Shown here piece after piece: positions 23,469-32,012 of a stretch of 43,084 nt of DNA. This DNA comes from a virus. The stretch lies in the IMG/VR virus record IMGVR_UViG_3300042328_001188, positions 1 to 43,084 of that record, one strand, 5' to 3'. Made by a program: the position numbers and the translations under genes. The notes under the pieces were generated by a model. That model made no database searches. It was given only the letters and a program-made list of their open reading frames with translations, and was not told the origin of the DNA. The stretch's first letter is position 1. Every line of letters starts with the position of its first letter.

Positions 23469-24104
23469 ATGGCAATAAATGTAACATATGCAATTACCGT
23501 TTGTAATGAGCATGAAGAAATTATGAAATTGATAAATTTCTTACACCCTAGAATTAAAAAAGATGATGAAATATTAATCCAATATGATGAGGATTCTGTA
23601 ACACCACAGGTTAAAGATTATCTAAATGTTATACACCAATTACATTCATCTAATATAAAGGTTATAGGATTTCCCTTAAATAATGATTTTGCTTCGTATA
23701 AAAATAATTTAAAAAATCATGCAAAAGGTATTTTTATTTTTCAAATAGATGCTGATGAAATTCCATCGGAGTATATGGTAGAAAATCTTTCTGATTTTTT
23801 ATTAGCAAATAAAGATGTGGATTTATTCTTTGTACCACGTATAAATACAGTAGAAGGACTTACCCAAGAGCACATTAAAAAATGGGGATGGCAAGTTAAT
23901 GAAAATGGTTGGGTAAATTTCCCCGATTATCAAACAAGATTATATAGAAGGACATCCGATATTGAATGGGAAGGTAAAGTACATGAAAGAATAAAAGGAT
24001 ATAACACTCTATCGGTTTTACCAGCAGATGCAGATTATTGTTTAACTCATCATAAGCAAATTGAAAGACAAGAAAAACAAAACGCTTACTATGATACAAT
24101 CTAA
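23469..24104 (+). CDS. GT2-family glycosyltransferase, short
   Basis: A 211-aa GT-A enzyme. It has an N-terminal TYAITVCNEHEEI strand-loop for nucleotide binding, the metal-binding IFQIDADEIPS (DxD within) and the pattern QTRLYRR, then IEWEGKVHERI, which I know from SunS/WaaE-like GT2 enzymes. It is the first gene after P5, and its end overlaps the next start at 24091 by 14 nt. Confidence 0.83.
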   Translation: MAINVTYAITVCNEHEEIMKLINFLHPRIKKDDEILIQYDEDSVTPQVKDYLNVIHQLHSSNIKVIGFPLNNDFASYKNNLKNHAKGIFIFQIDADEIPSEYMVENLSDFLLANKDVDLFFVPRINTVEGLTQEHIKKWGWQVNENGWVNFPDYQTRLYRRTSDIEWEGKVHERIKGYNTLSVLPADADYCLTHHKQIERQEKQNAYYDTI

Positions 24105-25092
24105 GATAGCTTTCCTTACTGAAATGGGATTTGTTGGCAAAGTTCCAGCAAATCATCCAAATATGAGAACGGAGTTTGCTTGGATGCATGCTTTAGATGC
24201 TGACCATTTTAATATTCATTTGTTTGGTGCAGATAAAAATTTGACAGGTTATGACCATGTCTTTATTATATTTCCAAAAGGTAAACCATTTTTAAATTCA
24301 ACTGCGGTAGAATTGATAAAAGGTATTAATCCAATATCAGAATTACTTCAGCAAGATATTGTTGGTAGAATAAAAGAAAAAGGAAATACAAATGTACATT
24401 ATGTGCAAGAAGGACCTCATTGGTTTCAAAATGATTATAGTGTAGAAGACCAAATTTACTTCTATAACTTTTTACAATCTTGCGATTCAATCTTTACTCA
24501 CAATGATTCTGATGTATATTATTACAAAGGATTATTTCCCAATAAAAAAGTGAGACCAATTGGTACACTAATGATTGATGAATTAGTTAAAGATATCGTA
24601 CCTACAAAAGAAGATAAAGTAATTATAGGTGGTAACTTTGCAAGATGGTATGGTGGATTTGAAAGTTATATGATAGCTGATAATTTTGGAGTTCCTGTTT
24701 GGGCACAAACATCACATGCTATGAGAGAAAACGAAGGTATGGGTGGTGTATTAAATCACTTACCAAGAATGATGTGGAGTGAATGGATGGCAGTATTATC
24801 AACATTCAAATATGCAGTACATATGATGCCAACGGTAGCCGCTGGTACATTTGCTTTGAATTGTGCATACTTTGGGATACCATGTATTGGAAATCAAGAT
24901 GTGGATACTCAATTACTATGTCACCCATCGTTATCCGTAGCAGTAAATGATTTGGAAGGAGCAAGAGAATTAGCAATACAATTGAGAGATGATAAAGAGT
25001 TTTATAATCAATGTTCTGAAATAGCAAAGAATAATTATGAAGCTTGTTTTTCAAAAGAACTTTGGTTAAGAAATATAAAAAGAGAATTATAA
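24091..25092 (+). CDS. Probable glycosyltransferase (GT-B-like), phage type
   Basis: A 333-aa protein. I chose ATG 24091 (MIQSKIAFLTEMGF) over a TTG start ten codons upstream, because the N-terminal strand IAFLTEMGFVGKVP fits a Rossmann start. Segments YDHVFIIFPKG, HYVQEGPHWFQ, SIFTHNDSDVYYYKG and the C-terminal ALNCAYFGIPCIGN resemble GT-B glycosyltransferases, though the usual EGFG loop is replaced by PTVAAGTFALNCA. Sugar and acceptor unknown. Confidence 0.6.
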   Translation: MIQSKIAFLTEMGFVGKVPANHPNMRTEFAWMHALDADHFNIHLFGADKNLTGYDHVFIIFPKGKPFLNSTAVELIKGINPISELLQQDIVGRIKEKGNTNVHYVQEGPHWFQNDYSVEDQIYFYNFLQSCDSIFTHNDSDVYYYKGLFPNKKVRPIGTLMIDELVKDIVPTKEDKVIIGGNFARWYGGFESYMIADNFGVPVWAQTSHAMRENEGMGGVLNHLPRMMWSEWMAVLSTFKYAVHMMPTVAAGTFALNCAYFGIPCIGNQDVDTQLLCHPSLSVAVNDLEGARELAIQLRDDKEFYNQCSEIAKNNYEACFSKELWLRNIKREL

Positions 25093-25093
25093 T

Positions 25094-25810
25094 ATGGATT
25101 TTGAAATTAAAGGAACTAAGTTGGTAGAGATACCTTATTTGGAAAGAGAATTATCAGAACAAAAAGAATCTGATAAAGTATTGATTGTTGGTGAACGAAT
25201 TGCAACGGAAGGTATATTACAAGCCGTATTAAAAAGACCCTTCACATCATGCTTATGTACCGACATTATGCCAATGGGACCTGGCTCTACATTGGAAAGA
25301 ATAATAGATGCTGATAAAAGAGTTACATTTGTTCAGCAAGATTTTATATTAGCTGAAGAAGAAACAAAATACGATTATATTATTTGTATTAATGTATTGG
25401 AACACTTTGGTATGAACTTCGCTGAATTCTCTGGATTTGCAGGGGAATATGCTGGGGATGATTATATTAGATGGAATCACGATTTGAGAGCAATTGAAAA
25501 AATGATTACATTATTAAATAAAGATGGAAAAATAATTATCACAGTACCAGCTGGTCAACCTATATTGTCTGGAGATATTAATCCCGGAAATAAAATGCCA
25601 TTCCTTCGTAGATATGATGAAATGCGAATTAAGTTAATTGAAGATTTATCAGTTAAAAATGCAATGAAAATTGAAAATACATTTTTCTATTCAGAAAATT
25701 TTAATGATTGGTTTGAGAGTGATATAACAATAACATCTCCACAATATACTCAGGCAAATAATCCATATACTCCTAATATGATATGGGCATTTACATTGAA
25801 ACAAAAATAA
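25094..25810 (+). CDS. Class I SAM-dependent methyltransferase
   Basis: A 238-aa protein with a Rossmann-type methyltransferase layout: KVLIVGERIATEG as motif I, an acidic CTDIMP as motif II, YDYIICINVLEHFG as motif IV/post-IV and KIIITVPAG as motif V. INVLEH and the TVPAG strand are usual in methyltransferases that act on small molecules, sugars or lipid-linked glycans. Its place between glycosyltransferase genes suggests O-methylation of a sugar. Confidence 0.78.
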   Translation: MDFEIKGTKLVEIPYLERELSEQKESDKVLIVGERIATEGILQAVLKRPFTSCLCTDIMPMGPGSTLERIIDADKRVTFVQQDFILAEEETKYDYIICINVLEHFGMNFAEFSGFAGEYAGDDYIRWNHDLRAIEKMITLLNKDGKIIITVPAGQPILSGDINPGNKMPFLRRYDEMRIKLIEDLSVKNAMKIENTFFYSENFNDWFESDITITSPQYTQANNPYTPNMIWAFTLKQK

Positions 25811-25811
25811 A

Positions 25812-26579
25812 ATGATAACAGTTATATTAAATGGTTATAAGAGACCTGAAAATCTTAATGAACAATTAGAGGCATTAAAAAATCAAACATTACCACCTGA
25901 TGAAATACTTTTTTGGTATAATAATCCGGGTGATAATGATTTAATTAATTACGATATTGGAACTGAAATAGCTGGTGCTTATTGTAATTACAATTTTGGT
26001 GTGTGGGCTAGATTTGCATTTGCACTTAACGCAAAAAACGATTATGTATGTGTATTTGATGATGATACAATTCCTGGTAAGAAATGGTTAGAGAATTGTA
26101 TGAACACTATGAATGAGAAAGAAGGTCTATTGGGTACGGTAGGATTATTATATCCAGCACCATTACCACCTCAACATTCATCTTACTACGAACATTATTT
26201 AAGATTTGGATGGCCTGAAAGTGGTAACAATGATAGGACTGTAGAAGTTGATTTAGTAGGACACAGCTGGTTCTTTAAAAAGGAATGGTTATCTCATATG
26301 TTTAGAGAATTACCAGACCCTAAATATAATACCTGTGGTGAGGATATGCACTTCTCATATATGTTACAAAAGTATGCTGGTATTAAAACATATGTACCAC
26401 CACATCCTCGTTCTGATATGGAAATGTGGGGAAGTATTAAAGGTGCATACGGAGGAGATTCTGCTTCACTTTGGGAATCAAATCAAGCTGGTATAGATGG
26501 TACTCCATTTAAGCAATTGATGAACGATTATTTTCACAAACAAAGAGTAAAAGGATGGAGGTTAGTAAATGAAAAATAA
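25812..26579 (+). CDS. GT2-family glycosyltransferase
   Basis: A 255-aa GT-A enzyme starting MITVILNGYKRPENL, with the metal-binding VFDDDTIPG (about 81-89), a VGHSWFFKKEWL acceptor loop and GEDMHFSYMLQKY, the ED motif of the catalytic base. Start is 1 nt after the methyltransferase stop; its end overlaps the epimerase start by 11 nt. Confidence 0.85.
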   Translation: MITVILNGYKRPENLNEQLEALKNQTLPPDEILFWYNNPGDNDLINYDIGTEIAGAYCNYNFGVWARFAFALNAKNDYVCVFDDDTIPGKKWLENCMNTMNEKEGLLGTVGLLYPAPLPPQHSSYYEHYLRFGWPESGNNDRTVEVDLVGHSWFFKKEWLSHMFRELPDPKYNTCGEDMHFSYMLQKYAGIKTYVPPHPRSDMEMWGSIKGAYGGDSASLWESNQAGIDGTPFKQLMNDYFHKQRVKGWRLVNEK

Positions 26580-27570
26580 ATTACCAATATTAATATGTTT
26601 CGGAACTAGACCGGAATGGTTAAAGATAAAGCCTTTAATTAAAATAATGGACCGTAGTGAGTATAAATTATTCTTTACAGGTCAGCATGAAGATTTACTT
26701 AAAGAAGTTGATGTTGATTATAAAGCAACTATCAAAGAAGGTTCTAATAGATTGGATGAAGTGGTAAAAGGATGTTTAGATTTGCCGGAAGGTGAGTTTA
26801 GAGGTGTATTGGTACAAGGTGATACCGCATCTGCTTTCGCTTGTGCCATTGGGGCATATCATAGAGGATTGAGAATCTATTATTTAGAAGCTGGACTTAG
26901 AAGTAAGAGTTTAAAACATCCATACCCTGAAGAAGGTTATAGACAAATGATATCTCGTATTGCTGATGTAAGTTTTTCACCAACACATTTATCACTTACT
27001 AACTTATTTAATGAAAATACATTAGGTGATGCTTGGTTAGTTGGTAACACTGTGTTAGATAACTTAGTTGATTTACCTAAACCAACATACGGAAACAAAA
27101 TATTAGTTACATTACATCGTAGAGAGAATCATCCTATAATGCATGAATGGTTTAGAGAGGTGAATGATTTAGCAATACAATATCCAGAGTTAGAGTTTAT
27201 ACTTCCAATACATCCAAATCCAAATGTACAAATTCATAGAAACTTACTAACAAACGTTAAAGTAGTAGAACCACTTTCACATGATGAATTGATAGCTATA
27301 CTATTAGAATGTAAGTTAGTAATAAGTGATAGTGGCGGAATACAGGAAGAAGCATCTTTCCTTAATAAGAAAGTAATTGTATGTAGAGAAAAAACGGAAA
27401 GACCTGAAGCGATTTATACGGGACATTTGCATCTTTGTAAATCTACTGATAAATTAAAAGATTTATTTGTTACTTTGGAAAAAGATTCGTATATTTGTAA
27501 AGATTCACCATATGGGGATGGGTACGCAGCGGAAAAAATTAAAAAGATATTAGATGCAGAAAAACTTTAG
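26569..27570 (+). CDS. UDP-N-acetylglucosamine 2-epimerase (non-hydrolysing, WecB-like)
   Basis: A 333-aa enzyme that interconverts UDP-GlcNAc and UDP-ManNAc. Family motifs are clear: FGTRPEWLKIKPLI near the N-terminus, VQGDTASAFA, YLEAGLRSKS, VTLHRRENH, ISDSGGIQEEA and REKTERPEA. It is slightly shorter than the usual 370 aa. UDP-ManNAc would be a starting point for amino-sugar derivatives, and a DegT aminotransferase lies two genes downstream. Confidence 0.92.
   Translation: MKNKLPILICFGTRPEWLKIKPLIKIMDRSEYKLFFTGQHEDLLKEVDVDYKATIKEGSNRLDEVVKGCLDLPEGEFRGVLVQGDTASAFACAIGAYHRGLRIYYLEAGLRSKSLKHPYPEEGYRQMISRIADVSFSPTHLSLTNLFNENTLGDAWLVGNTVLDNLVDLPKPTYGNKILVTLHRRENHPIMHEWFREVNDLAIQYPELEFILPIHPNPNVQIHRNLLTNVKVVEPLSHDELIAILLECKLVISDSGGIQEEASFLNKKVIVCREKTERPEAIYTGHLHLCKSTDKLKDLFVTLEKDSYICKDSPYGDGYAAEKIKKILDAEKL
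27466..27497 (+). promoter_or_regulatory. Candidate internal promoter P6 (TTTG-N20-TATATTTG)
   Basis: TTTG at 27466-27469 and TATATTTG at 27490-27497, again 20 nt apart and preceded by ATTCG as in the other sites. It lies inside the epimerase coding region, 56 nt before the next start. The exact spacing argues for a real promoter; coding constraint could also explain it. Confidence 0.5.
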
Positions 27571-28333
27571 AGAACATTTTATTAAGTTTACGGAAATGAT
27601 TCGTAATAATCACCATTTTGGATTTGCAAGATATTCGGATGGTGAAATGTATATTCTTCAAAATAAAGAATCTAAATTAGATGAAGGTCTAATTCAAATT
27701 GGAGACCATAAGCAAGGTGGATTTTATCAACCACTTGATTTTAAACATTTTGACCCAAAACAACATCAATGGTTTTTAGAAAAATTAATAGAGGCTTATA
27801 AACATAAACAACCAAATTATTACAAAGGTATTAGCTGTAGTTGTTGTGTTGGTAAGGAAAATTTTGATTGGCAAATAAATTTACACGGTGGTGATGATGA
27901 AAGTTTGACTTGGGCAAATTTATGGGTTAATGGTAATTACCCACTATTCATTATGAATACACTTCCAATACTTTATAGTAAGGATTGTGTATTTGTTGGT
28001 CATGAAAAAGCTGATATATCAAAATTACCATTTATAGTAAAAGATTTTAGAGTGGGATATAATGCATTTGTAAACGATTATGACAAGATTGAAACAATTA
28101 GACAATGGATTAAAGAGAATAACATTGAAAATCATGTATTCTTATTTTCAGCTTCAACGTTTTCTAATTTGGCAATATACGAACTATTCAAAGAGTTTCC
28201 AAATAATTCCTATATTGATATCGGAACGTGTCTTACTCCAATGATGAACATGCCAACTGAAAGAGATTACTTAAAAGGATTTTGGAGTTATAAAGGTTCG
28301 CAAAGTTTAAGTCAAATGTGTATATGGAATTAA
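27554..28333 (+). CDS. GT-D-fold glycosyltransferase (DUF1792-like)
   Basis: A 259-aa protein with FARYSDGEMYIL (24-35). This matches the RxGDGE metal-binding signature of the GT-D fold described for the DUF1792 glucosyltransferase domain. Later segments SYIDIGTCLTPMM and RDYLKGFW fit the C-terminal part of the family (xDxGxxLxxxx...R). It overlaps the epimerase by 17 nt. The acceptor may be a glycan already begun by the other transferases. Confidence 0.65.
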   Translation: MQKNFREHFIKFTEMIRNNHHFGFARYSDGEMYILQNKESKLDEGLIQIGDHKQGGFYQPLDFKHFDPKQHQWFLEKLIEAYKHKQPNYYKGISCSCCVGKENFDWQINLHGGDDESLTWANLWVNGNYPLFIMNTLPILYSKDCVFVGHEKADISKLPFIVKDFRVGYNAFVNDYDKIETIRQWIKENNIENHVFLFSASTFSNLAIYELFKEFPNNSYIDIGTCLTPMMNMPTERDYLKGFWSYKGSQSLSQMCIWN

Positions 28334-28345
28334 TAAAATAAAAAA

Positions 28346-28579
28346 ATGACAAACCCAAATTTAAAATCATCAATAACAAAAAAAGGAAGATATGTTTCTC
28401 AAATACTTCATTTTATCAATGGAGAGAAAAGAACGTTTGAGGGAGTTGATTCATATTCAATTAAGCAAGGTCAATTTACTAAGTTTGAAACCATAGATGG
28501 AAGATTAGTGATGGTAAATGATAAAAATATACTTTGTATTGAAATAATAGGACAAGAAAATTCAGAAATTAAAAAATAA
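28346..28579 (+). CDS. Hypothetical small protein, 77 aa
   Basis: Unrecognised. It reads as a small beta-barrel-like protein: ILHFINGEKRTFEGV, IKQGQFTKFET, GRLVMVNDKNILCIEII. The alternating hydrophobic strands resemble an SH3-like fold. No link to sugar chemistry is visible; it sits between the GT-D enzyme and the aminotransferase. Confidence 0.62.
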   Translation: MTNPNLKSSITKKGRYVSQILHFINGEKRTFEGVDSYSIKQGQFTKFETIDGRLVMVNDKNILCIEIIGQENSEIKK

Positions 28580-28585
28580 TTAATT

Positions 28586-29218
28586 ATGCCAATGTTACAC
28601 AATCCGTACAAAATCGTTAGAATGTTTGAAGAAGAAATAGCAGCTTATACGGGAGCTCCTTACGCTATTTCGGTTGATAGTTGCACTAATGCACTATTCT
28701 TAATGTGTAAGTACTTAGAAGTTAAAGAGGTAACCATTCCATCTAAAACTTATTTATCAGTACCGCAATCAATTATACACGCTGGTGGTGAAGTTATCTT
28801 TGATAAAAGACCTGAAACAAATCATTGGGTGGGTGCATATCAATTAAAACCATATCCAATTTGGGATGCGGCTAAAAGATTAACAAAAGGTATGTATCAA
28901 CCTGGAACTTATATGGGATTATCATTCCATATTAAAAAGCAATTACCAATTTGGAAAGGTGGTATGATTCTAACTGATGATGCTAAAGCAGCTGAATGGT
29001 TTAAGAAAGCTCGTTACGAAGGTAGAAGTGAGAAGTATTACAAAGATGATAATATTGAGTTTTGTGGTTGGAATATGTATATGACTCCACAGCAAGCGGC
29101 GCAAGGATTAGCAATGTTTCAAAACTATCCTGAACATAATGCAGATTTGGGTGAATTGAATGGTTATAGAGATTTAACTGAGTTCACTGTTTTTAAAAAT
29201 AATAAAGTAATCGAATAA
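28586..29218 (+). CDS. DegT/DnrJ/EryC1-type PLP aminotransferase, compact
   Basis: A 210-aa version of a family usually about 370 aa. Recognisable parts: FEEEIAAYTGAPYAISVDSCTNAL (split over 14-37), the cofactor aspartate in IWDAAKR (Asp94), the PLP-lysine region LSFHIKK (Lys117 or 118) followed by GGMILTDD, and GWNMYMTPQQAA. The C-terminal small domain is missing. Neighbouring genes run on without a frameshift, so it looks like a true compact form rather than decay. Full enzymes aminate NDP-ketosugars; activity of this form is uncertain. Confidence 0.75.
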   Translation: MPMLHNPYKIVRMFEEEIAAYTGAPYAISVDSCTNALFLMCKYLEVKEVTIPSKTYLSVPQSIIHAGGEVIFDKRPETNHWVGAYQLKPYPIWDAAKRLTKGMYQPGTYMGLSFHIKKQLPIWKGGMILTDDAKAAEWFKKARYEGRSEKYYKDDNIEFCGWNMYMTPQQAAQGLAMFQNYPEHNADLGELNGYRDLTEFTVFKNNKVIE

Positions 29219-29219
29219 T

Positions 29220-29438
29220 ATGGAATTGTTACAAATAATAAATAAAGTATTGGAAAACAATGGTTACCAAACAATATCAGACTTAAATGATGATATGAAT
29301 TTAAAAAATGATATTGGATTTGATAGCTTTATGTTAGCTGAATTGACAGTTGAAATTGAAGAAGCTTGTAATATTGATATTTTCAAAGATAGCTTGATTT
29401 TTACTATTGGTGATATTAAAAAGAAGCTAAATGGATAA
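29220..29438 (+). CDS. Acyl carrier protein
   Basis: A 72-aa carrier protein with GFDSFMLAEL, where Ser36 is the 4'-phosphopantetheine attachment site, and helices before and after as in ACP. It is shorter than most but complete. The next gene, an adenylating enzyme, overlaps it by 8 nt, so the two should work together: the enzyme activates an acid and loads it on this carrier. It needs a phosphopantetheinyl transferase, presumably from the host. Confidence 0.85.
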   Translation: MELLQIINKVLENNGYQTISDLNDDMNLKNDIGFDSFMLAELTVEIEEACNIDIFKDSLIFTIGDIKKKLNG

Positions 29439-30531
29439 TATATTTTTTATAGATGAGAATGTGATAACCTACGCACAACTAATTTCAGAATTAAATGAGC
29501 CAAACACTATTTGCAATCTATCGGAAATAGAAAAATCAATTATTAATGTAATTAGAGCATTAATTTCAGATACTATAATTGATTATAATCATTTAATTGA
29601 AAATATAAAAACAACAAATAGTATAATACAATTAAAAACATCTGGAACAACTGCAGAACCAAAGACTATTAATCATACCTTTGAAAGTATCACACGTAAT
29701 ATAAAAGTTTCTAATAATAGAATTGATGATGTTTGGGGGTTTACATACAATCCAACAAAAATGGCAGGGTATCAAGTATTATTTCAATCAATATTAAATA
29801 AAAATACTTTAGTTAATTTGTTTAAATGCAGTTATACAAATACATCCAATAGAATAAAAAAATATAATATAACTCATATATCAGCAACTCCAACATTTTA
29901 TAAAATTTTAACATCTGAAAAAATAACATATCCAAATGTAAAACATATATCATTAGGAGGTGAGGGCTCTAATGGTGAATTTCAAAATAAATTAAAAGTA
30001 AGTTTTCCAAATGCAAGAATAAAAAATATATATGCATCAACTGAAGTTAGTTCTTTATTTGCAACAGAAGGTGATACTTTTAAAATACCTGCGAAATATA
30101 AAAATTTAATACGATTTAATTCTGGTAAATTAATTGTACATAAAAGTTTAGTTGGTAGTTCGGATAATATAGTTTTTGATGGTGATTGGTATGATACTGG
30201 TGATTTGATTGAATTAATTGATGCTAGTACTTTTAAAATAATTGGACGTGATGGATTTTTAGTAAATGTGGGCGGATACCAAATCAATCCAATATACATT
30301 GAACAAAAGATAACAGAATTGGATTATGTTAAATTGTGTAAAGTATATTCAAAATCAAATTCACTTCTTGGCAACATTATAATTTGTGATTTGGTATTAT
30401 TTAATGATGTTAGTATATTTGAAATAAAAACTGATATGAAAACTATTTTAAATGAGTATGAGATACCAGCAAAGATAAACATAGTTGATGAAATAATAAT
30501 AAATGAAAATGGAAAAATCTCAAGAAAATAA
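29431..30531 (+). CDS. ANL-superfamily adenylating enzyme (acyl-ACP ligase-like)
   Basis: A 366-aa member of the acyl-CoA synthetase/NRPS adenylation superfamily. Core motifs: TSGTTAEPK (70-78), YASTEV, YDTGDLIEL (about 253-261), GRDGFLVNVGGYQINP (about 271-286) and a terminal NGKISRK with the catalytic lysine. The first 130 or so residues typical of the family are reduced, as in DltA-like or short AMP-ligases. It should adenylate a carboxylic acid and transfer it to the ACP encoded just upstream. Confidence 0.87.
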   Translation: MDNIFFIDENVITYAQLISELNEPNTICNLSEIEKSIINVIRALISDTIIDYNHLIENIKTTNSIIQLKTSGTTAEPKTINHTFESITRNIKVSNNRIDDVWGFTYNPTKMAGYQVLFQSILNKNTLVNLFKCSYTNTSNRIKKYNITHISATPTFYKILTSEKITYPNVKHISLGGEGSNGEFQNKLKVSFPNARIKNIYASTEVSSLFATEGDTFKIPAKYKNLIRFNSGKLIVHKSLVGSSDNIVFDGDWYDTGDLIELIDASTFKIIGRDGFLVNVGGYQINPIYIEQKITELDYVKLCKVYSKSNSLLGNIIICDLVLFNDVSIFEIKTDMKTILNEYEIPAKINIVDEIIINENGKISRK

Positions 30532-31234
30532 AAATATTTTAATAACTGGAATTTCTAAAGGTCTTGGATTTGAAATTTCTAAATTGTTATTATCTAAATC
30601 ATATAATGTATATGGTTTGGGTAGAAATTCCAATTCTGAATTAGAAAAATTTGATAACTTCAAATTTATTAATATCGATTTAGTAAATATTGACACATTG
30701 GAATCCGACCTAAAAAATTTAATCGGAAATACTATAAAATTGCATGGATTTGTAAATAACGCAGCAGTTGCATATGATGATATTATTACTAATATGAATT
30801 TGGATAGGTTAGAAAGTATGTACAAAGTAAATGTATTCTCACCATTATTAATAACTAAATTTGCTATTAGAAATATGATATACAATAAAGTTGCCGGTTG
30901 TATTATACACATATCAAGTATAAGTGTACATACTGGTTACAATGGATTGTCTATGTACGCATCAAGTAAAGGCGCATTAGAGGCATTTTCAAAAAATACT
31001 GCTAGGGAGTGGGGACGGAAAGGAATTCGTTCAAATTGTATTGTTGCTGGTTTTATGGAAACTGATATGAGTAGTACATTAACGGACGAGCAAAAAGATA
31101 GAATATATAATAGAACATCCTTAAAGAAACCAACTAACAAACAGTCGGTGGCCAGTACAGTAGAATTTTTATTATCAGATAATTCTTATTCAATAACAGG
31201 TCAACTAATAAATGTAGATAACGGAACTATATAA
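30503..31234 (+). CDS. Short-chain dehydrogenase/reductase, FabG-like
   Basis: A 243-aa classical SDR with the NADPH loop TGISKGLGF (15-23), NNAAVAYDD, a catalytic Ser in IIHISSIS, and YASSKGALEAF holding Tyr-x3-Lys. The end SITGQLINVDNG is a FabG hallmark. A second ATG lies two codons in (30509). It overlaps the adenylating enzyme by 29 nt. Next to an ACP, a 3-oxoacyl-ACP reductase function that makes a hydroxyacyl group is the simplest reading. Confidence 0.88.
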   Translation: MKMEKSQENKNILITGISKGLGFEISKLLLSKSYNVYGLGRNSNSELEKFDNFKFINIDLVNIDTLESDLKNLIGNTIKLHGFVNNAAVAYDDIITNMNLDRLESMYKVNVFSPLLITKFAIRNMIYNKVAGCIIHISSISVHTGYNGLSMYASSKGALEAFSKNTAREWGRKGIRSNCIVAGFMETDMSSTLTDEQKDRIYNRTSLKKPTNKQSVASTVEFLLSDNSYSITGQLINVDNGTI

Positions 31235-31235
31235 T

Positions 31236-32009
31236 ATGCAAACTATAAAAATAAACGATTCAAATTATATTTCATTTGATAATACTGAATGGAATTCTAG
31301 AGCATTGGGCTATCTTACCAATGAAATATATGATATACAATTTGATTCAATAGAATTGGCAAATGAATTATTTAATCAATTTGAAACTAATTGCTTAAAT
31401 AACAATATAGTATATACTTCACTAAGAATTAATCCAGACTCTAAAATTAAAAAAGAAATATTAGAAAGATTTGGATTTATCAATGTTGAAACTAGTATTC
31501 TAGTCAATGGTTCTTTAAAAAATGTAAAAGAAAATAAAATACTGAGTAAGTTTAAATTTACATTACGAAAGTGTGAAGATACTGATGTTAATACTGTCAA
31601 ACAAATAGCATCAAATGATTTTAATCATGGTAGATTTTTTGAAGACCATATGATTGATGCCGATGTTGCCAAATTGAGAAATTCAAATTGGATAGATGAT
31701 TTAAGAAAAAAATCAAAAGTATTAGTTGGTGAATATGATGGGATTGTTTTTGGATTTATGGCACTCAAAACTAATAATCTTATTGTTAATTTGGAATTGG
31801 GTGGTGTTGATTCCAAATATTCTCATCTAGCTTATTCATTTTGGTATAAAATTTTTGAGTATCTAAAGAATGAAAACAACTTAAGTGTGAACGCATTAAT
31901 TAGTGCACATAATATTAGTGTAATAAATTTGTATTCTTTTTTTGATTTTAAATTTAAAGAATCGTACATAGGATACAGAAAATTAAGAAAAACAAATTTT
32001 AAATTATAA
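31236..32009 (+). CDS. GNAT-family N-acyltransferase (WecD/RffC-like)
   Basis: A 257-aa protein with an N-terminal domain resembling that of WecD/RffC sugar N-acetyltransferases (NTEWNSRALGYLT), then a GNAT domain from about residue 105: FTLRKCEDTD, VLVGEYDGIVFGFMAL and VNALISAHNISVINLYSFFDF. The family transfers an acyl group to the amino group of dTDP-amino-sugars. As it follows an ACP, a ligase and an SDR, it is a good candidate for the step that moves the acyl group from ACP to an amino sugar made with the DegT enzyme. Confidence 0.75.
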   Translation: MQTIKINDSNYISFDNTEWNSRALGYLTNEIYDIQFDSIELANELFNQFETNCLNNNIVYTSLRINPDSKIKKEILERFGFINVETSILVNGSLKNVKENKILSKFKFTLRKCEDTDVNTVKQIASNDFNHGRFFEDHMIDADVAKLRNSNWIDDLRKKSKVLVGEYDGIVFGFMALKTNNLIVNLELGGVDSKYSHLAYSFWYKIFEYLKNENNLSVNALISAHNISVINLYSFFDFKFKESYIGYRKLRKTNFKL

Positions 32010-32012
32010 ATT

